From Selaginella moellendorffii (lineage: Eukaryota > Streptophyta > Lycopodiopsida > Selaginellales > Selaginellaceae): a stretch of DNA of 22,317 nucleotides. Location: assembly GCF_000143415.4 (NCBI RefSeq), contig NW_003314327.1:1-22317 (forward strand). Reading direction: 5' to 3'. The position numbers and the translations under genes were made by a program. A model generated the notes under the pieces. That model saw only the letters and a list, made by a program, of their open reading frames with translations. It did no database searches and had not been told where the DNA came from. Positions 13,530 to 22,317 of the stretch are shown here, one piece after another; positions within the stretch are counted from its first letter, which is position 1; each line of letters begins with the position of its first letter.

Positions 13530-16500
13530 TCAGACTGTTATTTTTTGCCTCCAACGCCTATACAATAATCTTGGAATTTCATCACTCTCCACACTATCAG
13601 GATTTAAACCCAATAGTAATGCCATCTCTTCTCTAATACGTCCACGCTCATGTTCAGTGGTCGAAGAACCCATCCGGTTGAGCAGATTATGGAGATGCGG
13701 ATAGTGCTTGGCTAGACAATATACATGCCATAAATGATGACTGGTGTCTGTCCGATCAAATGGCTTCTGATATACCGTTCCATCTGCCATTTGGTTGATT
13801 TCTGCAGCCACCTCCTGGACTGGCCGGTTCTCTATCACCATCGCTTCAAGCCGTTTTGCAAGGTCCCCCAGAACATACGGTTTCTTCTCCCTAGTTTCCA
13901 TACTGCAAGAGATGGGGTGCACTGCATATGTGTGCGTGTTCGCTGCAGTTTTAATCGGCGAGTCATCGATGATGAGGATTTCACTTGAGCTAGCAGTCCG
14001 GTTCATCACTACAACCTCTGGCTTGACGAAGATGGGCTTGCTACCCCTCACATGGACCATAGTCAAGCAATCCTCCTGCGTTAGGAGAAAGTCAAATGGT
14101 AATATTACTCGCGTCTGATCGTGCATCATCTGTAGCAACGTTAATGCATTGTGGCGCATCATGGATGTCCAAACTCCCAATTGCAAATTGAACCCGGCCC
14201 TCTGTTTTAAGTGTCGCATGGTCATTATTAGATCCCGCAGTTTCTCCCGTGTGATTAATGTGAATCTGTCTCTTTTGACCAACTTGCGACCGCAGGCTTT
14301 GGAGGGTGCAGTGACATTCGAGGACGAGCCACGCTCATGGGAGAAAAGGACACCGTTCAGATCAAAAACGATACAGTACTTTCGCCGTGACTCTGAAATG
14401 AAATGCGTTAGCATAAAAAATGGTACAAGTCAATTTTACCATCTACAATATTAGCGAATGGTGCTCCCGATGGTCGTTGAGAGGGTTTTGGTCGAGGAAA
14501 CGTGAAGGGCGGAAATACTCTCCTCTGCAATGTGGGGTCAATCGCATCCGATGGCGTGTGGGCACATGCCATTTCAGCTGTAGACTCTGGTACAACTGGC
14601 TCAACAGTGGCATGGGGTGGTTCCGATGGCGTGTGATCACACGCCATTTCAGCTGGTGCCTCCGTTGGCAAAGTGGACATGACCGAACAGGCAGCAGGGG
14701 CGGTGTAGGGAGGTTCCAACGGCGCGTAGTCAGACGATTGGGCACACGTTGGAAATGAGGATACGACTGGCTCAGCGGCTGGGGCGGCCTCATGCGGGTC
14801 TAATGGCGCCTGGTCACCGTCAGTTGGATACGTGGACAAGATTGACTCAGTGGTATGGGCAGCATCAAGTGGAGCGTGGTCAGCTTGCTTGGCGTTGATA
14901 TGGATAGTAGCCTCCACCAGCTCTGATGACTCTTGCAGGCAAGTAGAGTCCACTGGCGGATCCATATGCATGTCCAAATATCTCCCTTCGATTGAGATGG
15001 TATCCTCCCGTGCTACTAAAAACAAACTCATTAGCACATTGAATCGACTATACTGTATTTACCATCAACTGCTATTGAGGAACTAGGACCGATATCACTT
15101 GGGCGCACTGCTGATTCTGAAGGATTGGACATACGTTTCGACCCTTGCTTGGCACTATCCTTCCTCGACACTAAAGGCTAGAGTTTGTATCTTAATTCAA
15201 CTGAATAATCTCTACTTACCATTTCTTCTGCGACCTACATGGACAATGTTAGAAATGGTAAAAGGTTAGGAATGGATATACTATTATTTACCTGATGGTT
15301 TGTCTTGTATGACCTTCCTCTGCTGCTCTTTGGCCACCTCAGGCTGGCCATCATCGTCATCATCGTCATCGTCGTTATTGTGATCGTCACCATTGTGAGG
15401 ACCATCCAAGTCCTCTTCGTCCTCCTCTTCTTCGTCCTCCTCTTCTTCGTCCTCCTCTTCTTTGTCCTCCTCTTCGTCCTTCTGCTCTTCCTGCTCATTA
15501 TCTTTCTCTGGCTCCTCATCCCCCTCTTGCATTTCTTCCATAGGCTGCTCAGGCTGGATTGCTTGTTTTTCCAGGACCATCTTGGAAAAATCATCTGGCC
15601 GAGTCTCCATCTCAAAATACAAGACATCCATAGCCTGTTTTAGTGCGTGACCTAGGACCGTATCCTCACCCGACTGTCTTAACATGGTTTCTGCACGTTC
15701 TTGCACCCTTCGAAGACGACGAGATGAGAAAAATGTGGCCCTGACTTGAAAAGCATCCCTCATCCATTGTACCTCTCCATTGAGATTGGGGAAGGGGAGT
15801 CCGCCATAGGAATCTGAGTCAGAAGGTGGTGACTGGCTCCTTTCACTCAGCCCTTGATCTGCAATGAATGGCATGAGCACACACATGATAACCGCGAGGC
15901 ATTACCTATCATCTTTTCGTTGCCCTTCTTCCTTTTCGAATCAAACGCCTCTGATCCCGACGACTGTCCAATGTGCTTTCGCTTTTTATGACCACTGTCA
16001 GTTTGAGCTTGGCTGGTGCTTGCCTGTTTTGCCTTTGAAGAAGTGTCTCCTGCAAGGAATGGCATGAGACCACACGCCATTGCAAATATAATTTGTACCT
16101 CCTTTTTTCCTATTGCTTGTCTGTTTGTCCTTCTTCGACGCGCCACCAGTGCGCTTTTCAGTCCTCGTGTCTGAATATTCACAACGATCTATAATCAAAA
16201 TGGCGTGAGGCCTCACGTGACCTTACCTTGTGCAGGTTGTGACCTCGGCCTAACATCAGTAGCTGTTAACGCCGTTTCAGCATCTGGGGGTGGCCACGCT
16301 CCTGCATACAGAGCTTGTGAGATAACATTTAAATTTAAAGTGCGTACTCACCAGGTTCGTAGAGAAGATACTGTTTTTCTTTGGCAACTGTAATTATATG
16401 CTCCATTGAAGTCACCTCTTCAATGGAGTTTGTCACCGCAACACACGGGACACCCTTGAGTAGTGCGGCTCGAAAGAATAGTCTGCCGCAGTTGTACTCG

Positions 16501-19135
16501 ACAACGCATTTGCCCTTGGAGTCACCCGCTATTGCGTTGAAGACCCAGCTGAGCATTTCCCATGCTGCACCTGGAGCTTTCTTTGGATTCGAAAGCTCCA
16601 TAGCCGTCTTCAGTTCCTCAGGCACGGGTAAATTGACCTCCCTCAGATCAATTCGATCGGCTTTGTTGAACGAAGCTGGGAAGTCACTCCAGTCCCACTC
16701 TGCTGCAGGACCAATAACAAGGGCGACTGTGAAGATGCGGACATTCGTCGGTATCTTCTTCTTAGCCATTATCCCATGGATCTCCCGCATCTCCTTGCCT
16801 TTCAACCGAGCCTTCACCTCGTTCAAGGCCTTCCAGAACTTGTGATAGGATTCGAAGTCGTAGATCATATAGTGGACTGAAGATTCCACCTCCGCAAGTC
16901 CCACCATTAAGTCAATGATGGAGCTGACTTCGTTTGCATGAGTGATCTCCTCGTTTGTGAAGTCCATCACACAAAAGATGTTCTTGACCTGCTCATCTCC
17001 GCGGGAAACGATGCTCCTCCACCTTTGATCCTCATCCGAATTCACGTATACCCGGTAAGGTTCTCGATAGGCCTCTGCTGCGGGGTCGAGCTGTTTCTGA
17101 AGCCGGCGGTCGACATCCCTCTTAATGAAATTTGGATACTGATCCAACTTCTCAACTTTACTTTTCGTGGCATCCCGCAGCAGATCGATGAACTTGGGGG
17201 CCCCCTTCACGTACTCGTCGATGTCTTCATTTGACAAGTCCAGCTCTTCCATCATCTCTTGCGTGGTGTCGATGCTCACCCTCGCCACGGCCACTTGCTC
17301 GAAGATCCAATCCTTCAATAGCGCACGAGCTCTCAGAGTCGTGCACAAGTCCTCGTATGTCACAATATGGCCGGGAGTCATTTTGGTCTTGTTGAAGACT
17401 ACCTCACCACATAGAAGAGCATTAGCCACTGTCAGAAGGTCGTCGTCGTCTAGAGACCGCGAGAAACGCAAGGCGTTGAGCTTCAAATCATTGGGCTTCC
17501 GGCCGTCCTCCACACCCATTGAGTTTAGCAACTCCCCGTCATGGTACCTCCTTAGCACATCTACCCATTTGTCAAAAACAACTTTTGTCGCGAGTAGAAT
17601 GTTATGGATGCTGAGTGTGTCATTGACCCCCAGTGTTTTCGAGAGAAGACTCGAGAATTCCTGCAATGGAAATGGCGTGAGGCCACATGCTATGCCACAT
17701 GCAACGAGGCTTACCTGCCAGGCGCTAGTTGCTAGTGCACGTCCTTGTCCTGGTTTTTGTGGCTTCTTCAGTTGAACCCAGAGCTTCCGTGTTCGTGCCA
17801 ATGTCTCGTGCAGACCCGATTTGTAGCACGTTTCTTGCTTGACATTCTGCGCGTGGGAGATGTATATGATAGATCGGAGGGGCGAGTTGCCTTTTATCAG
17901 GCGGACAACTCTTGTCTTGAAGACTTTCTTCACCTCCTCGCCCACCATAATATCCACAACTATCTGTTGCATCGCCAAGCTAGAATGCTGCCCGGAGACG
18001 GCATAGAACCGGATGTTCTGATCGTCCAACACCTTCCTATTGATCAAGTCTGGAAACCTCGTCTCGCCCTTCATTGTTCGGTAGTAGGGGATCACGTCTG
18101 CGATGTCGGGTGTTACTGGACTTGCCAGCATCTTCTGCTTCAGTTTCTCCACCCACTCATCAGATACTAGCCTGTGGTTGTATTTGCTTTGGATCTCGAT
18201 ACGGCTCACGTCGATTGTATATACTTTGTTGGAATAGTAACAAGTACTATTATCTGCGACGATTTTTGCTGCCTCTTCTTGCTCTTTCTGCTCTTTGCGG
18301 CTCTTCTTTTTGGTGGGTGTAGTGTTCGAACCCGAGGCAATGGCATCACCGAGTAGCTTCTTTTTTGGAGCAGCAGAGTCGGACGTCGGCTTGAGCTTGA
18401 CCACCCTTTTCTGCTTCGGGGTAGTTTCCAGATCGACCCCCTTCCCCTTCGCTTCGCAAACTGGAGGCACTCTCAACGGCTCAATGTTGGAATATAGTTT
18501 TTGAACATCGCCGTAGGTGAGGTCCGTGGATTCCATGTGATCTTCATAGACCCGCAGCGTCTTTGAAATTGTGGGCCTCCTGGACAACCTCTCCCTAGCT
18601 CCCTCTAGGAATTCCTCATAGCCGCTGCCCCCCTCCGGGAAGCCGCTAGGATGTGCAAGGTGGATCTTGAAGGCGGACGCTGTCTCTACCACAAGTGCCA
18701 GTCCATATTCTTGCATGGAACTGCATGGAGTGTCTGTCACTTGGATGAGGATCCCCATGCATTCTTTTCTCCCACCATCTGTGTTGTACAGCATCAGATC
18801 CTCGCCTTCCATCCCGAAAGTCCAACTGGTGAGCTCCTCCCCCTTCTCTGCATCCACATTGACAGTGGCTGGAAGAAGAACGCAATTCCTCGCCTGTTCA
18901 AAAATGCACAACAATTAGAGCTGACAGATGAAAAGCTAGCAGCTGGAAATAACGTGAGGCCACACGCCATTCACCACTGCATCAGATGTCTTGAGGCTGC
19001 ATCCTAAGATGGCGTGAGGCTACACGCCATCTGTAACCGGACTGCACTCGAGAGCCCAATCGGTGCATGCCAATGTTGCTACTGAATGGCATGTGGCCTC
19101 ATGCCATTTTCTACTTGGTCTAAAAGACTTACCAT
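13530..19135 (-). CDS. ParB/Srx-like and FCP1-type HAD fusion protein, right intact copy (spliced)
   Basis: I infer exons (transcribed right to left) at 19133-19135, 17715-18893, 16352-17660, 16227-16301, 16099-16188, 15906-16049, 15292-15858, 15220-15234, 15063-15170, 14440-15015 and 13530-14392, about 1642 codons. Architecture is as in the left copy. The acidic tract in exon 7 is 10 residues longer, with extra EEEDEE-type units. The HAD motif I is FDLNGVL, with the nucleophile Asp encoded at 14361-14363. The second position of DxD is Asn, as in DLNG-type FCP1-like proteins, and IIDDSP is present. Noticed differences from the left copy include Arg to Cys, Ser to Phe and Ser-Gly to Gly-Arg in the N-terminal half, and three further changes between the HAD motifs. 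A nuclear role is plausible from the basic and acidic tracts and the FCP1 relationship; the actual function is unknown. Confidence 0.78.
14551..14647 (-). repeat. Two palindromes inside coding exon 10 (right)
   Basis: Palindromes at 14626-14647 (perfect) and 14551-14572 are the mirror of the left pair and are again in frame (MACDHTP, MACAHTP). Their preservation in both copies argues that the encoded residues are tolerated or used. Confidence 0.85.
15859..16226 (-). other. Three palindrome-containing short introns (right)
   Basis: Introns at 16189-16226 (38 nt), 16050-16098 (49 nt) and 15859-15905 (47 nt) carry palindromes at 16200-16221, 16059-16080 and 15868-15889. All are GT-AG and phase 1. 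The last has the canonical TTGCAG acceptor that is altered in the left arm. Confidence 0.7.
17661..17714 (-). other. Intron 2 with palindrome (right)
   Basis: This 54-nt intron mirrors 4471-4524, with its palindrome at 17672-17693. It is also a multiple of three without a stop. Confidence 0.65.
18894..19132 (-). other. Intron 1 with three palindromes (right)
   Basis: This 239-nt intron starts right after the ATG (19133-19135). Palindromes are at 19086-19107, 19009-19030 and 18949-18970. Confidence 0.6.
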
Positions 19136-19334
19136 TTGAAGCCGAATGGAGGCCGTGACAATCGAGGCCGGACTCGCTGGCGAATGTGCACTGTGTGTGC
19201 AGCGGATCGTAGCAGCAAGGCTACTCTGCCACTTACAGTTGGAGAGTGGTGCTGAAATCTCCCGGGACGCCAAGTGGGCTGCGTGTGGGTGGCGGAGTGG
19301 GCGGCGGAGTTGGCGGCGAAGTTACAAACTGGGT

Positions 19335-19504
19335 GTGTCTTGAAGTGGACGCCGATGCACACGAGCGCGATGCGAGCGCGAGTGTGATGCAAGCGCGAGT
19401 GGACGCCGATGCACACGAGAAACCTGTAGAGAAGTGAGCGTGATCGCGAGTGGGAGCGCGATGCGAGCGGGAGCGCGAGTGTGATGCGAGCGCGAGCGCG
19501 AGTA
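19335..19504 (-). repeat. CG-rich simple repeat in the large gene's leader (right)
   Basis: It consists of irregular GAGCGCGAGTGTGATGC-type repeats, 13 bases shorter than in the left arm. It lies between the TATA box (19736-19743) and the ATG (19133-19135). Confidence 0.7.
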
Positions 19505-19735
19505 CAAAGCAAAATGCAAAACCTAACCTCACACGCGCGAAATGTCACAACGGTTGGTAATCCCGCCACGTCATCATTCCTCGGACTTGGGCGCCACCAT
19601 TAATTTCTGGATTGCCGCGCGCATGCAAGCACGCAAAATCCAAAAGAAATCCGCAACGTCATCATTCCTCGGACTGCATGCACGCGAAATCTAAAAGAAA
19701 GATCATGATTGGGATATCATTTAATACCCTCGCTA

Positions 19736-19757
19736 TATTTATACCATGCATGATTGG
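19736..19757 (-). promoter_or_regulatory. Core promoter of the large gene (right)
   Basis: TATAAATA (19736-19743), CATGCATG (19745-19752) and CCAAT (19753-19757) on the minus strand are identical in arrangement to the left arm. Confidence 0.65.
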
Positions 19758-21500
19758 ATATTCCAAAGCATCTTGTATTTCCAAAAATGGCAGATGTTCA
19801 GCTAAATAAAGAAATTCTATCTGTTTCTATTTTTCTCTCAAATCAATATTATAGCGTGTGGGCTCATGCAATTTTGAACCAAAGAAACCCAAAAAACGTT
19901 GGACCCAAAATATTTTGAAAAAACCCAAAAAACCCTAAACATTTTAAACCCAAAAATCCAGGCGTCCTGTGGCGTTATTCCTTGAATGGCGTGTGGGCGC
20001 ATGCCATTTTCAGGGCCAAATGCTGAATGGAGAAAAATTCCCTTTCAGTGCAAATGTTGTAAGAGGCAGATGCCGAGCACAAAGGACTGTAACTACCTCA
20101 CATGACACAGATAAACTTTTCTCTATTTGGCAAAGATAAACTTTATAGCGTGTGGGCTCATGCAATTTTGAACCCAAGAAATGCACCAAAAAATTCTCGG
20201 CGTCATCTAGCATTATCTCTTGAATGGTGTGGGGCCGCATGCCATTTTCAGGGGCACATAGGAGTATATTCCTAGGATATTCTGACACGCGCGAGATTTT
20301 TTTGAGTTTTCTGAAGATCCAACCGTTAGATCGCAACTAGATTTTACAGAATGGTATACAATGTCTTTCTTGATGACCCTGCAAAGAAGCATCTCGATCG
20401 GACACCACATGAGACCACACGAGCCTTACAATGTTTCAGGGGCATTTGCCATAGATCCGACCATTATTTTGCTCCAAGATTTTACAGTTTGGTGTGCATT
20501 GACCTTTCCATCGAAACTGCAAAGGGACATCACAATCAGATGCGGGATCACAAGAAACTAACTTCACTAACTCTGGTTTCACCAAGATCTACGTAAGGAG
20601 TTATGAAATGAAAGGACCCTCTCTATTGAAATGTGTTTATGGTCCTAGGGGCATTGTGACATATCAAAGGATTTTGCATCAAGTTCTGTATTTGCATGTT
20701 TATCAAGCTACTGAATTGCTAAACCCTAAACCCTAAACCCTAAACCCTAAACATGTGGCAAATGCTGCGTGAAGAAAGATGCCCTTTCTGGGCAAATGCT
20801 GTAAGAGGCAGATGCCGAGGAGATTTATCTCAGGCTAGCGAAGGGGACGAACGAAAGCTAGCTATAAACATGACGGGATGCAAATAGATTACTAGGCTGG
20901 TCCTACGAAAATCAAAAACCATAATTGAAAACATTGAAAATGCAAAAAGAAAGGTTTATAATATTTTTGAATTTTAGGCAACCAAAGGAATGTAAGTAGG
21001 GCATGTGTTTGTAAGTTTAAAAATGCCTCAACCACTTAAATTCCCAAGTAAATAAAGCTGTTTCTATTTTTGGTACAGGTAAACTTTATAGCGTGTGGGC
21101 TCATGCAATTTTGAACCCAAAAATGCACCAAAAAATGCTCGACTAGCATTATTCTTTGAATGGCGTGTGGCCTTATGTCGAGCATTATTCTTTGAATGGT
21201 GTGTGGCCTTATATTGCCATAAATGGACGTACACACACAGCGTAATTATTCCTTTACACGGCGAATAATCTTGGCGCGGATCGCTGACATGGCATGGCAA
21301 AGTTCGAATCACTGACATGGCACAGCTGGATCGAGGCAAGGACATGATGTGACAAAGTTCAACCTCCGACAGCAAAGTCTAGAAGCTACTCAGTTTGAAA
21401 TTTGTCAGAGGAATCATAAGATCTGGTTTGTCAGAGGATTTGATGTGACGTTCAAGCGTGTGTTATTTTTGAATTCTCGAACTCATTCCTAGGTCTATCA
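19758..21500. other. Intergenic region between the two divergent genes (right)
   Basis: This mirrors 670-2414. It contains palindrome modules at 19851-20007, 20145-20245 and 21088-21220, and the telomere-type array at 20719-20751. A TGACGT element near 21446 reads TGACAT in the left arm, a CpG loss. No protein gene was seen. Confidence 0.6.
20719..20751 (-). repeat. Interstitial TTTAGGG array (right)
   Basis: This is the mirror of 1421-1453, seen on this strand as CCCTAAA units, the same length as the left copy. Confidence 0.9.
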
Positions 21501-21628
21501 TTTTTGTGCGCCGTGTTCTTGGTTCCGCTGAGCGCAGTGAGCGCTGCTTGTGTAAGCGGCGTTGTGGGCTGTGGTTTATGCGTCTACGAGCGGTTGCGGC
21601 ATTGCGAGCGCCATTGCGAGCGGCAGTT

Positions 21629-21718
21629 TATGCGAGTGGCAGTTTGTGCGAGCGGCGCTACGAGCAGTTGCGGTGTTGCGAGCGGCGCTACGAGTAGTTG
21701 CGGTGTTGCGAGCGGCAC
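21629..21718 (+). repeat. 30-bp tandem repeat in CG-rich leader (right)
   Basis: Three 30-bp units rich in GCGAGCGGC mirror 454-543. They lie just upstream of the inferred leader intron of the DUF8039-like gene. Confidence 0.75.
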
Positions 21719-21771
21719 TGTCTTTGGTGTGGCTACCGCTTCCTCTTGATATTCGGCACTTGTGCTTCCTG

Positions 21772-22081
21772 GTATGTTCACCATGGAATGGCTTAGGACC
21801 ACATTTAGAAATGGCATGAGGCCACATGCCATCTTGGGCCCTTGCAATTTCATGGCTAGCGTATTGTCATGTATGTTTTTACTTGCCTGCAGCTGTGTGT
21901 ATATCAAGATGGCATGAGGCCTCATGCCAATTTTGTGAATGCGAAATTTCACGTGGGTGTCAATAGCATGTTTGAATAATGGCATGTGGCCTCATGCTAT
22001 TGAGGTTGTTTGGTATGTTATGATTTAGGCCATTCTCCAATCATTTTTTGTATGGTCTTAACTTCTTTTCTGCACTTTCAG
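21772..22081 (+). other. Leader intron of right DUF8039-like gene, with three palindromes
   Basis: The donor GTATGT is at 21772 and the acceptor TGCACTTTCAG ends at 22081. The ATG follows one base later. Palindromes are at 21811-21832, 21908-21931 and 21978-22001. The number of palindromes and the contact with the start codon match intron 1 of the divergent large gene. Confidence 0.5.
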
Positions 22082-22082
22082 A

Positions 22083-22317
22083 ATGGCCTTCAGGGTTAGG
22101 GAAAAGGTTTACATTTTGAATGGTGGGAAGAGAGTTGCAAAAGGGACCCTTGTGTCTATGGATCGGAACTTTGTTATACACTGTGAAAGGCTTGGGGAAG
22201 GCAATGCTGCTGTATCAGTAGAGACTGTCTTCGATGGGAATGTGGTCGCTATTGAACGAGGAGAGATGGTCGTCGGGGTAAATGTTGTTGTTGCCTTGAA
22301 AAATCTTCAGAAGAAAG
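22083..22317 (+). CDS. DUF8039-like protein, N-terminal part (runs off the window)
   Basis: The frame opens at ATG 22083, directly after a CTTTCAG acceptor, in an aATGGCC context. It stays open for 78 codons to the window edge. The segments RVAKGTLVSMD, VIHCERLGEG and VSVETVFDG follow the spacing of plant DUF8039 domains (VAxG, IH, G, VxV), which are found near plant En/Spm-like transposase-related and uncharacterised proteins. Similarity is judged by eye and the rest of the protein is missing. It is transcribed away from the large gene. The left copy has a 1-nt frameshift. Confidence 0.55.
   Translation, partial: MAFRVREKVYILNGGKRVAKGTLVSMDRNFVIHCERLGEGNAAVSVETVFDGNVVAIERGEMVVGVNVVVALKNLQKK

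Larger units (their letters stand above)
13099..22172 (-). repeat. Right arm of giant inverted repeat
   Basis: This is the reverse-complement partner of 1-9056. The last 145 bases of the window (22173-22317) continue the outer gene but have no counterpart, because the left arm runs off the window edge. This arm looks the better preserved of the two. It keeps the catalytic Asp of the phosphatase-like domain, the undisrupted DUF8039-like frame, and the canonical TTGCAG acceptor of the intron at 15859-15905. Confidence 0.97.

Overview
The window is a very large inverted repeat. Positions 1-9056 reappear in reverse complement at 13099-22172, around a 4.0 kb unique spacer (9057-13098). Both arms run past what I can delimit on the outside. 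By eye they are about 99% identical. The length differences I found are 1 nt near position 36, a net 13 nt in a CG-rich simple repeat, and 30 nt in an acidic coding repeat. Most substitutions I noticed are transitions, many at CpG. The host is a eukaryote with short (38-57 nt) spliceosomal introns. TTTAGGG-type repeats, a TATA box with CCAAT and CATGCATG elements, plant-like start contexts (aaATGGCG after splicing) and a DUF8039-like fragment point to the green lineage. The intron size suggests a compact-intron plant such as a lycophyte or a relative, but this assignment is tentative and fungi or oomycetes are not strictly excluded.

Each arm carries the same divergent two-gene module. The large gene (left 3050-8625 +, right 13530-19135 -) can be assembled into 11 exons with every splice junction in frame: about 1632 codons on the left and 1642 on the right. 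It encodes an unfamiliar fusion. The N-terminal part contains a ParB/sulfiredoxin-like segment, followed by a long unknown region, a basic linker, an acidic E/D tract, a Pro/Thr-rich repeat region and a C-terminal FCP1/NIF-type HAD phosphatase-like domain. The left copy has lost the first catalytic Asp (Tyr instead), while the right copy keeps it. The second gene lies divergently at the outer edge. It is a DUF8039-like reading frame, open to the window edge on the right (22083-22317 +) and frameshifted on the left (1-89 -). Both genes have CG-rich tandem repeats in the leader and a leader intron that touches the start codon.

The most striking signal is a 22-bp palindromic repeat family (half-site ATGGCRTGNGG). 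About 21 copies, some degenerate, lie in each arm and none was seen in the spacer. Copies sit in leader introns, intergenic DNA, a coding exon, the 3' flank and, most notably, in four very short coding introns. There the second half of the palindrome supplies a CTCAC/CTCAT branch-site-like motif 15-17 nt before the acceptor. This looks like a mobile or spreading palindrome that is part of introns, or perhaps creates them.

The spacer begins with a decayed, 3'-truncated Ty3/gypsy retrotransposon: a zinc-knuckle gag, an aspartic protease with DLG, and an RT fragment ending before the YxDD box. About 2.5 kb of AT-rich non-coding DNA follows, with hairpins and a duplicated tRNA-T-arm-like motif.
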